Of a DNA stretch of 64,000 nucleotides, positions 46,080 to 56,641 are shown in pieces. The position numbers were made by a program, and so were the translations under genes. Within the stretch, counting starts at the first letter, position 1. Every line of letters starts with the position of its first letter. The stretch is from Corbicula japonica (Eukaryota > Mollusca > Bivalvia > Venerida > Cyrenidae): assembly GCA_038501625.1 (NCBI GenBank), contig JAZAYU010000035.1:124001-188000 (forward strand). The letters are read 5' to 3'. The notes under the pieces are model-generated. The model saw only the letters and a list, made by a program, of their open reading frames with translations. It did no database searches and was not told the origin of the DNA.

Positions 46080-46695
46080 GACAATCAATTTACCGGACAA
46101 AATTTAAATCAGTCGAATACACACTCAATTTTAGAGCGAATACGGGAAAAATAACGTAAAAATCATATAGACACATTTTGCTTCCGTGAAAATAACAACA
46201 ACGTCGCAGTCGGTTATTTTTCATGTATAAAAATGATACTTTTTCTACATGCCTTTTTGTTTACAATGAGAGTTAATGATTACGTCACACTTTGATTTAT
46301 TGTAACTGCGCATGCGCCAATCTAGAGGAGCCCAAAGGTTGTTTGAAGATGTCTTATCAAATTACAAAACGAGTACATTATCACAGAATGTTTTTTGTGC
46401 AAGTATATAGGAAATAATAAGCAGCAGACGGACAGACTATCATGAATTGATGACGTAATCATTTTACGTTTTATCTTATTATACGAGTACTACCTAAATT
46501 TTCACCCATTTAGAACCTCACTATAGCCTTCGGACTTCTAATTATTTAAGAAAAACGTGAGGGGTTTCCAGATGTAAATGATGATGCTTAATGGGAAAAA
46601 GCTGCTTAGTGAATGTTATGGAAAATAATCAACATCTAAATGAAAACTTAAAAAATATACATTGAAACCTATTGTCCGGTAAATTGAGCTTCCGT
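46080..46695. mobile_element. Possible TIR element with nested inverted motifs
   Basis: CAATTTACCGGACAA near 46088 recurs inverted near 46672 (TTGTCCGGTAAATTG). Inside it AATGATTACGTCA near 46274 recurs inverted near 46450 (TGACGTAATCATT). A TGCGCATGCGCCAAT stretch is near 46310. End boundaries are unclear. Confidence 0.45.
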
Positions 46696-47450
46696 TACAA
46701 TTTTATCTGTTGTCATACTGCGTTCCTTTGGAGCCTCTTTTCATGAAATAAAACAGTGCTTTCAGTATCAAATAATCACGCTTAATGTAAAAGAAGAACC
46801 GACGATTACTCCGTGCAAGTTTTTCATGATTATGATGCAAAAAACAAAAGAAAGAAAGAAAATTATCAAGTTTTGTCCGGTAATATGAATGATCCCAGTA
46901 GGGAAGAAAGGATAAAAGTGTTTCCAAAATGTTATGATGTAAAACAGTATTTGACCTGTAATCAGAGTAAAAATGTGGTGTTACAGTACATAGTCAACGC
47001 ACGAGTAAGTATATTCTTAGCCGACGTTGTTATAGCGTTACTAAAGCAGTAAAATTCAACCTCAACACATCCCCAAATGTACTGATTAGTCCAAAATTTC
47101 GGCAAAACTTACTCTTGTTCAGTCCTCTATTGGTATATTATACCTGTAGTAGTGATTTCAATATTAATTAGATCTGAGATATCAAAATAGTCCACTCTTA
47201 GCCTGGATTCCAGGCGATGAAGTTTTTATGTTTCCTTAACTTTCCAACTTTTCATCTTAAGCCAGTCTACATCCCTCTCTGAAGTTCATCATACAGACAT
47301 CACTCTCAATGCAGTAGGGTAGGCTAGAAAAATTACTGGCTACAATAAACATATTGGTATGATGCATAAACATTTAAAAAGACAAACAGACTTATTAGTA
47401 GACTAGTCACCGTGAACTTTGAATACTCAGCTTTAAATTTTTCAACCATT
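46696..47450. other. Unassigned AT-rich DNA
   Basis: No gene recognised. GTCCGGTAATATGAATG near 46875 is another copy of the terminal motif of the preceding element. Confidence 0.5.
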
Positions 47451-47451
47451 G

Positions 47452-47592
47452 CCCAAGGTTATAAAACTGAGCATAGAAACCAGTCTCAAATCTCAAGCAT
47501 CTGATTGGCTGAAATGGCGACCAGTCGCCATTTCAGCCAATCAGATCCTTGAGATTTGAGACTGGTTTCCAATCTCAGTTTTATAACCTTCA
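47452..47592. mobile_element. MITE family A, full palindrome
   Basis: CCCAAGGTTATAAAACTGAG at the left and CTCAGTTTTATAACCTTC at the right. Nearly identical to 28468-28609, including both AGCCAATCAG boxes and the GGCGACCAGTCGCC centre. Confidence 0.92.
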
Positions 47593-47769
47593 ACCCATGC
47601 AATAAAGTTTATCTTCAAAACGAATCATGTATCAATACAGACGGGCAAAAATAAATTACGGTAATTGAACTGCAACTTGTTTAATTGTAACATATGCCAG
47701 GAAAAAAACATTCAAAACAGTTAGTCTAACCCGGAAGATATCGTATTTACTTGATTTGACTTTAAAAGT

Positions 47770-47885
47770 CATATATGAAAAGAGAACTTTGAAAGCCACC
47801 GAACACGACAAAAATGAAAATATTACAGGCACGGTTTGATTGAGCATGTTCATGGGCAGCAGCAATATACATACAGTAGTGCCAA
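47770..47885 (+). repeat. R1 dispersed repeat, 5' fragment
   Basis: GAGAACTTTGAAAGCCACC, GAACACGACAAAAATG, AATATTACAGGCACGGTTTG, GTTCATGGGCAGCAGC. A hydrophobic frame on the minus strand here belongs to the repeat. Confidence 0.7.
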
Positions 47886-48179
47886 GAATTACCATAATAA
47901 AACACATGGTTATATTTATTATAATAAGTCTAGCAAGAACCCATTAGCAATTATTAATCATCGCTCTTAATAGATTTTTAGACAGAAACTATTGTAAGTC
48001 TGAAGATGGATACGTAAGAGACTAGGCAATGCGCTTAATCTGTTTGGCGTAAGTAAATAAACAGAAAAGGTGTGAACAACAGACAGCGTGAAGTCTTAAT
48101 TTAAATATTGAAATGTGTCGCAAACAAGTAGCATGCGTTTATTGAAAACCACCACATTTGAATTCATTTGTGCCCAACG

Positions 48180-48770
48180 TGGATACAAAATGTATAATTA
48201 ACCCCAAAGTCATACGAAGACGGCGACAACGCTTAGCCAACCATGCAAGAGACAGACACAGTTCATACCATCCGTATCCCCAATGATAGAAAAGTTCATG
48301 TTTGCATATAAACTGCCACCAACAATGATTATTAGCTCAGGATCTTTGTTGGCATCGTCGGATACCCACGGTTGATTCTATTACGTTACTCTCCATTCAT
48401 GAATGGAGAGTAACGTAATAGAATCAACCGTGGGTATCCGACGATGCTTTGTTGGTAGCACAAAACGAATACCCACAGCCATAAATGTTTGATATACGTT
48501 GCGCCAACCTATTGGAACTCTAATGACCATGAACATATTAGAGGCTTACTGATAACAAAGAGACATATTTAAAAGATACAGAATTGTTGTTTCATTAAGT
48601 ATGACCCTAATTGATAAATTAAATGTATAGAAAACCTCAAAGCCATTCAAATGCGGCAGCAGAACCTCGCCAGTCATGCAGGAGACAGACACAGAATATA
48701 CAATCCGTATCCCCATAAAAGGATAGTTCAAATACGCTTTTACAATGCCACCCACAATGGTTGACTTTGT
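48180..48770. repeat. Diverged direct duplication with embedded palindrome
   Basis: 48280-48345 and about 48690-48760 share CCGTATCCCCA, GATAG(A)AAAGTTCA-type text and CTGCCACCAACAATG / ATGCCACCCACAATGG. Upstream parts also match (AGAGACAGACACAG / GGAGACAGACACAG). The first unit is interrupted by the palindrome at 48353-48446. Confidence 0.65.
48344..48455. mobile_element. Perfect 94-bp palindrome with 9-bp flanking direct repeats
   Basis: 48353-48446 is a perfect inverted repeat with 47-bp arms and no loop (centre CATTCATGAATG; ends CATCGTCGGAT and ATCCGACGATG). CTTTGTTGG flanks it at 48344-48352 and 48447-48455. Nine-base duplications are typical of Mutator-like elements, but so small a perfect foldback could also be an assembly or replication artefact. 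Confidence 0.85.
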
Positions 48771-48833
48771 GCATGTTTTGAAATTAGCATATTACCATCA
48801 AGGGAGGAAATCGAAATTCATGACTACTCTAAA

Positions 48834-48890
48834 ATGAAGTACGTGGAGACATTTCACAGTCGCCACACCGAACTTTACAGCAAATGACAG
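48834..48890 (+). repeat. R4 dispersed repeat, copy
   Basis: GTACGTGGAGACATTTCACA followed by GTCGCCACACCGAAC; more diverged than the other three. Confidence 0.5.
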
Positions 48891-50199
48891 TAAATAAGAC
48901 CGATCCAATGTTAAAAAACGTCGTCAAATGCAAAAGATAACTGTTGAAATTTGATAGGTCATTGCCGAATATAAATGTCTGTGGTAGTTAGCCATGTTTA
49001 CGGATGCAGAACCCGCAAGCTGGCTTTATTTAAATGGTTCTAACCAAAGGCAGATCAATACTATAGGTTTAGACGAAGCCTTGTAAACTTGTGTTGGCTT
49101 ATTCTGGATCTTTCTGCTACGGTACGTTCGTGTACTGAACTGATTTATAATTGTCAAATTTCCGAAAAGATAATATCGCAAACGGCAGAATACATAAATG
49201 TACCCGTTCAAAATTGTGAAGGTGGGAGTTTTGGGTTAATAAATAAATAATAACGATGTTTGTAAATTTGTGTTTTTAACAGGCAGACACTATTATGATA
49301 TATAAATTATACATACTGGAGTGCATAACGATAATATAACCTACGTAATATCTTCAATTCAATTCAACTAAATTCTGCAATTTTATAACTAAGGGCATTA
49401 TAAATATCAACAACATTTTGAAAACATGATAAATTTCAGTGCACTCTCTATACAATTTCTACGCATCTGAGCCCCTGTCAGTATTTTCCTCTGAGAAACA
49501 CAAAGAACATATTTATTTTTTCTTAACCCATACTGCAAGCAATAAACATGATAAAGTTCCAGTATATATCTAATAATACATTACCAAGTTATCGAGTTAT
49601 ACCAACAATTTGATCATGAAGCTCATAAACTGTAACATAAACTAACTCACTGACAGCCTTCATCACGACATATATCTCATGGGACATTAGTTCTAATAGG
49701 AAAGATAAAAAATGGCTTCCTAATATTGCTGAATTTCTTTGTCATGAGAATGAATATTACGTATTGCAATTTCACCATTGATTTGTTATTGAACGTATTG
49801 AATAATCTTCATTTAATAATTATTGGCTGAATTCATGTGATCACTTGTTATGCAATTGAATAAAAATGAATATCGGAGTGCCACACTGTTCAGAGCGCTC
49901 ACCAGTTTTTGCTCAAGAGATGGATTAAATTTTCTATATTGATCTAATACTTCGTATTTCTTAAGGACCACACATGACAATACCAACAATGGTAATAAAA
50001 GAAAATCTCTGGGGTAATATCGCACTGCAGCTTCTAAACTAATTAGTTTTAAGTGACTCACCAAAATTTACGTGTCACCTTCGCTTATTATGTAATTCTT
50101 TACTTTGAGAAACTTTTAATAAGACACATGTCGTTGAAACTATGTTTTTGTGCAATTAAGTATTTTACTTTTTTGAACATTGTATTTTTCACTGTTGTT
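48891..50199. other. Unassigned AT-rich DNA
   Basis: No gene or repeat recognised. Confidence 0.6.
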
Positions 50200-50540
50200 T
50201 TATCACTAATTAACCTACCAGTTTGAATGACTTGGTAACTTACCGGGTTGAATTACTTTGTATTTATCATTATCATACCGGTGTGAATTACATTTACTTG
50301 TATTTATCACCTAGTAACTTACCAGACTGCGTTTGAATTACTTTGTATTTATCACTAAGTAACAGACCATTTTGAATTACTCGTCATATGCATGCCATCG
50401 TTTGGGATGGATCGAAATTGTACTGTTTATTGGTGTTAATATTGTTGTGTTCGGTGGTTTTCAATGTTCCTTTTCAACTATTGTACTTAACACTTAGTAA
50501 CTTACCAGTTTAAATTACTTCGTATCTATAACATATTTAG
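50200..50540 (+). repeat. Degenerate tandem array split by an R1 fragment
   Basis: About five copies of a unit with TTGAATTACTTTGTATTTAT, CACTAAGTAACTTACCAG. Between the last two, 50390-50487 is a minus-strand R1 fragment in which the 5' end (GGAACATTGAAAACCACCG) is joined directly to a later segment (AACACCAATAAACAGTACAA). Confidence 0.8.
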
Positions 50541-53159
50541 TATATGTTAATTTATTTTATAGCCATTAAAGTCTTTGTTTTTCGGTCATATCGCTACATG
50601 TAGCAATATAGTTTTAACGATCTTCAGCGAGGAAATGTTCCTTAAACAAGTAATAAACCTTTCGAACAAATTGACTTTCATTACCCACAGTGGAATTTGG
50701 AGTCTGAGAGTTAAGAAGATGCTGCCAAACACACTCAAGTTACAATAAACTGTCGTCTATTGCTTTCAATAAAAGCTTAGAAAGCGTCTATGCAAAAAGA
50801 AGTTAACAAGATTATGTTTAGAATAACACCCTAGAGACCATAATGGATCATTTATATAGGTTTTCATGTGAGAAAAATACTTTAAGAAAATCACACGGAA
50901 CTGCAATAGTTCAGTAGTTTAAGAAAAGAAATATTTATTGAAGCTCATTTACGAAGCATTTTGTCTTACTAACTGTTATTGGGCTGCACTGCTTAGAAGC
51001 TGTTCTCCGACTACCATGCTTACTTAGATAAAATTAAGATTAAAACATTAATTCTAGACGAACATGGTATCTCGTTGGACTCTTGTCTATGGTGTAGCTA
51101 GGGCAATAACTTTTTGTTGTTGTTTTTTAGGAGTCCTATGACGTACACGGCTTTCGATGCTATACTTGTATGTTAAAAGAAACACACTTTAAATGCTATA
51201 TCAATAGGTTAATTTTCAACCTTTTTATACAGTCTGGGTACGTAAGTCGACTATCATAATTGTTAAGATTTTTGTCAATTTATTCGATATAACCATGAGA
51301 GGCCGCTTGTTTAAAACTAAACTCGTGTTTAAATAAGAATGAGTAATTCTTACGTGTACGAGACATTTTATTATATGCAAATGTACACAACAATAACAAG
51401 TTCCTAATGCCATTATAAAAATATTCAAAATATTTCCTACCATGTCGTCATTTCTTTTGGAAATTTACTCCCCGGTTTTACCCGCGGATACAGGTTCGAA
51501 CACCGATCCAAGTTTACTTACTGGACTGTTCCATATGCAACTGATCTATCCGTGCACAAAAGTTAAGTAGTTCCACGTAGTATTTTTGCAATTTTCATTG
51601 AAATTTCAGTGTACAACTGCGTGTTACAAAATATTTCAAATTAAAAAGTAGTAAGAAGCAAAGTATCATCAGTTTTTGCATTGAACTGTTCACTTACCAA
51701 ATGAACGGTACAATAAAATTAGACGCTTAGAATAATTATGCCTGATTATATTTTAACTGCGAAAAATGACTACGTCAAGATAGACTATGCTATGAATTCT
51801 GAACCACAAATTAAGACTTATGGCCACAAAAATACTCCGGCCGATACTTGTACAACATTCCAACCTAGAAACTAATAACTAATATGATTTCTGATATATG
51901 AGTCTGGAAAATGCGATCAACATCAAATGGGCGTGACTTATATGCACAATGACTTCAACATTACAACAGATTTTTATGAATGATTACACTTGCAATACCG
52001 TATAGTGCGATGATCAGACTAGGTTGTTCAGATGTAATTTCCTTAACATGTTCCAGTGCAAATTAAAACACACAACTCAATGGCCGAACCTGGCGGATTA
52101 TCTGTGTATAGTATCCAATTCTTAATTATCATAAGGAAGCATATTATATTACATATAAAATTGCTTGCATAGAGTAGACTTTCGATTATCTTTTAAGAAG
52201 TTTCAACGTGCATGTTAAGCTTTGAATCACTAAATATTGTGTATGAGATTTTAACAGGGCATCAGTAATTGACCATTTAATCAAAAAGAGAACATACTGG
52301 TAAAGCCGATATGGACCATAAATTCAAGTTTTTTTTATAATAATACTATCAATAGTTATATTTTCAACCAAAAATGTATCTTAAAAGGAAAATGTATTCT
52401 CGAAACGAACCCTGTATAAACATTGACACATTTATATTGTAATGTATGTCATTCGTTGACAAATAAACTGAGAAATGTTAAAAGATAATACGTTCTTCAG
52501 ATGTCCAATTATTGGTCTGATTCCGAAAGAATTATATTATAGCGTTTCAATTGTCTTGATATTATTTGATATAACATAATTAGACGGAAAATTTAAGGTT
52601 AAATGTGCTGCGTCTGAAGTTTGGGTCAATATACTAATTATAGTTTTAAATAGTGGTGATGGCGCCTTTTTATTATTAAAGTTAAATGTATTTATCCACG
52701 TTTCTATGTAATTCATCTCATGTATGCTTCAAGGTTATTGGCTGTGAGGATTCACGAAATTCTCGTGCAGTGTCATTATATATGGTGTAAACCTTGGATA
52801 AAATTCATTCGAGTCGTCGCATTGCTATTGTACAGACATATTAAATATTTCTAATTTCCCGTCCCACCCACCCTCATTTTATGTGTTTGATTTCACCATT
52901 TGCGAAGACGGTTAGAACTCCGTTAACACTTTTGTACACTTTTAGTTGATAGGTAGCAGCTTAATTACCTTATTTGTCTCATTTTGTTTCTACGATTGTT
53001 ATCAAGATTTGGTAGTTTGCATTAAAAGTCACTTAGAAGTTATGAAAGATAAATTTCAAATGATTCTTTTCGCAATTAGAATGGTTCGTAATTTTTGACG
53101 TATATATCAAACGCTTATCAGAAGCTGCATTGGACTGAGAACATTTTCTACAATTTTAT
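50541..53159. other. Unassigned AT-rich DNA
   Basis: No gene recognised. AGGTTCGAACACC near 51492 resembles a B-box remnant. 51880-51960 has a paralogous stretch at 60115-60185 (ATGAGTCTGGAAA). Confidence 0.55.
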
Positions 53160-54950
53160 GTGAACAAGCCACTTGGCTGAAAGTTAGATTGTGCGTTCTG
53201 TTATTTTGTGTTTGGGTATGTTTGCTTCGATTCTGATCAATCGCCTCTTGGCGAAAGTGTGCGATATATCCTATTGTGTTTGTTTAGACGAAACAATCAC
53301 TTTACTAAATCAGTAGTTCAACAAAACATTGCATTGAACCGGATGTGTTTTGTTTTCATTAGAGGCTGATGTGGCCTTAATCTCGCTACTCGAGTAAAAT
53401 TTATGCGCACTTGGCGTTTAATTATATTCATTTGCATCAATATTACGTTTCCACTTGGTGCTGTATTAGCGTGGATGTGTTTGGTTCGATTCTCATGGTG
53501 TTTAACGAATTCCGAAATCGCCACTTAGTCGAAAATTTACGTGTCACTTGCCAAGAATGGCATTTGTTCGAAACAAGAAAAGCAACTTGACTAACATTTC
53601 AGCATATTTCATTGCATTTGCTTAAATGCGTCTTGATTTTAAGTTACCGTGAAAATTTGAAATTGTATAATTTAAATTTTATCTTGATTAAGATCAGTAG
53701 TTATTGGAAGAATAATTTGACACGATTTACACGTGGAATTGGATATATTTTCTACGATTAAAACGATAAGGACGAAGAAAACTTCTTAGCGGAGAATGTA
53801 GCATTTTAATTGATTTGGCCAAAATTTTTGATTTTAATGAACTGATCTCCCATAACCTGACAAAATGTGAACGCTATATGCGATTCGATTTAGAGAAAAT
53901 ATTAGCCACTTCATTTAAAAATAATCGAAAAACGCTTAACATTAAATTGATAAGCATGATGATTTTTTGGACTGCAAATTTAACCACTTGGCGCTGTTAA
54001 TTTGACTTAGAAATGTTTGATTGCATTAACTTAAATAAGGAGTTGCTTTAAACCCGCCAATTGGCTTAAAATTGAAGTGTAGCTTGGTGCTGTTTTGTAA
54101 TTTGATGTGCTAAGAGAATAGCCGATTGGAATTAGATTGAGGTGTCACTTGGCGCTGTGTAGCCGCTTGGCTGTGTTGGGAAATTGTTATGCCGATTGGC
54201 GAAGTAGTGCCGATTGGCGCTGTATTTAAATGGAATTGCGTTTTGAAGACTAGCCGATTGGCATGAAAGTGAGTGCCACTTGGCGCGGCATTGGTTGTAT
54301 TTAACTCGATTATCAGGTTAACGATTTGAGTGATAACTCGCCATGTGGCGTGAAATTGAAGTGCCGATTGGCGCTGTGTTATGGAATAGTTTTTTGAAGA
54401 CTAGCCGATTGGCTTGAAAGTGAATGTCATTTGGTGAAGCTTTGGTTGTGTTCAGTTTGATTATCAGATGATATTGCCCCTCCTGGGAGCGAACCTCGCC
54501 ACGTGGCGTAAAATTGAAGCTTCGAGTGGCGCTGTAGTGCCGATTGGCGCTGTGTTTGTGAAAGACTAGCCGATTGGCTTGAAAGTGAATGCCATTTGGC
54601 GCTGCATTGGTAGTGTTTAGTTTGATTATCAGATATTGCCCCTCCTGGGAACGAACCTCGCCACGTGGCGTAAAATTGAAGTGCCGATTGGCGCTGTGTT
54701 GGAATGGAATTGTTTTGTGAAAGACTAGCCGACTGGCTTGAAAGTGAGTGCCGTTTGGCGCTGCATTGGTAGTGTTTAGTTTGATTATCAGATATTGCCC
54801 CTCCTGGGAACGAACCTCGCCACGTGGCGTAAAATTGAAGTGCCGATTGGCGCTGTAGTGCCGATTGGCGCTGTGATGGAATGAAGTTGTTTTTGTGGAA
54901 GACTAGCCGACTGGCTTGAAAGTGAGTGCCACTTGGCGCTGGATTGTCTG
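53160..54950 (+). repeat. Satellite-like array built on the dyad GCC-N4-GGC
   Basis: From 54055 to 54940 I count about 24 exact GCC-N4-GGC dyads, most as GCCGATTGGC, GCCACTTGGC or GCCGACTGGC. A higher-order unit of about 150-180 bp starts at GACTAGCCG (54248, 54399, 54564, 54723, 54901). The later units also carry ATTGCCCCTCCTGGGAACG and CGCCACGTGGCG, a perfect 12-bp palindrome with an E-box. From 53160 to 54050 the same motifs recur more sparsely and mutated. Stops occur in the frames and no protein is inferred. Confidence 0.9.
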
Positions 54951-55252
54951 ACTTTAATTGTTCTTAATGTAAGCGAGTTAAGTCGAATGTAAAAAGTTGA
55001 ATAAGATGATAGGAATCTACACAAAGACGTTTAGTTAAATTTTGGCGTTTTCTGTTTCATTATTTTAACTTTGGGCGCAGATTATTAGCAAACAATACTG
55101 GCTGTTTTTCTTTTGCATATGTATAAGATGATGTTATTTTTCTATTCAAGTAGGTTCTGGATGATAATAGACATTCATTGCAGCAGGCTCGAGGATTTCC
55201 GGTTGTGCGGCTTGACACGAACCAAGACGAGGATGCAGGAAAGATGGGCTAA

Positions 55253-55946
55253 TAGACGTTAATGAAATGTTGTCGTTGAAATATAGTATATAGCAATGCA
55301 ATACGACCATTCCTATTGTACTTGGTGTTTTTATTTCTTTTCCTACCTATGAATTACTTGAATATGGGATAAATAATTTATTTTCGTTTGAACGCAGTGA
55401 ATTAGAAAATAATGCCTTTTAATACTGGTTTACTAGAACAATACATTTAAATGTACTATTAAGGAAACCAAATAAAATGATTCGATGCGGAAATCTTGTG
55501 CGTGTTCTAGATTAAAACAAAATGTGTGCTACGTAAGGATTACATGTTTAATCATCTCAATGTCTCTTAACTAAAATTAAGTAAGAAAGATATAACGTCA
55601 GTCTTGCATGCAGCTATTGAATTCTCTTTTACCAGTCATATAAGCGTTATATCGTATGGCAGCCAAATATTCCGCATGAAATGCTGTTCATATATCGAGA
55701 GCTCTTTTTGTAATCAAAATTGCGTACCATAACACAATTTTTTCGAGGGAATCCTTTTTTCAAAACGAATCGCTACCGAGAGCTTTTTTGCTTTTAACAC
55801 TTACATGTTTTCTCCAGTTCTCGGATGGTTTATCAATTAAAGAAGATCATGTTTATCCATATATGTATCATAGTTATAATGTACAGTTTTCTTCGACAGT
55901 TGTTATTGTTTTTAAACCTATAAATGTAATCTTGACATCGCTGAAA
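55253..55946. other. Unassigned, with one unit of a distant duplication
   Basis: 55633-55850 resembles 60515-60722 (ATGGCAG, GAGAGC(T/A), TTTTCTCCAGTTC(T/C)CG, GATTTATCAATT/GGTTTATCAATT). AATAAA at 55471-55476 would be a candidate polyadenylation signal if a transcript existed. Confidence 0.6.
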
Positions 55947-56233
55947 TGACACTTGTCTTGGTTTGTTTGTTTGTTTGTTTGTTTGGGGTTTAACGCCTGG
56001 TTTCAACACTTTCTGGTTATATCCCGGCGGTCAGTCCACCTAACCGGTGTTCCTGGGTCTCTAACCAGTACTAACCAATTTCTCCGCAAGCGACTGACTG
56101 CTTCCTCACTTGAATCAGAGGTGAGGGACAAATGACTCTCAGACGCAATGTCCGAGTTCAATTGTCACGGAGAAATTTTTCCCGCCTCGGCTGGGGATCG
56201 AACTCACGACCCCTGGATTGACACTTGTCTTGG
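55947..56233 (-). mobile_element. tRNA-derived SINE with 15-bp target-site duplication
   Basis: Insert 55962-56218 lies between exact copies of TGACACTTGTCTTGG at 55947-55961 and 56219-56233. On the minus strand it starts with a tRNA-like head containing the B-box GAGTTCGATCC (56195-56205) and ends in an (AAAC)n tail (plus strand GTTTGTTTGTTT). The GGGGTTTAACGCC motif near the tail is familiar to me from mollusc SINEs. The intact duplication implies a recent insertion. Confidence 0.93.
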
Positions 56234-56641
56234 ACCATTATGATTAATGCTATGACATCAACTAATTTAGCGAAAACTAACTTTCGCGTATAATCCAAAA
56301 ATTCTGTGCGAGTTAAGATACTTCTAATAAAAAAAATTGATAGTTAAACTTTAATAACTCTTTTTTTATGATTTCTCTTTTTCTAATTTGTATCCTAGGA
56401 AATTGCACGATTTTGATCAAATTTCAATCTAAAAGTTGCCTGTGTAATTTAAGAAATACGCAAAAATCTGAAACTATGCATTTTCTGTCATTTACCAATC
56501 TCAACTGAACCTGTATATACTCGTATAACAAAATTATTAAACAATCGGGCAATTCGACTCCAAAACACGTTGAATATAGTTATAAGGCCATGGAGAAAAT
56601 GCACAAGAACAAACATATTTATATAATTATTTACATTTCAA
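56234..56641. other. Unassigned AT-rich DNA
   Basis: No gene or repeat recognised. Confidence 0.6.

Noticed and set aside
47656..47907. A small secreted or membrane protein on the minus strand
   Set aside because: The frame lies mostly within an R1 repeat fragment and is not kept in the other R1 copies.
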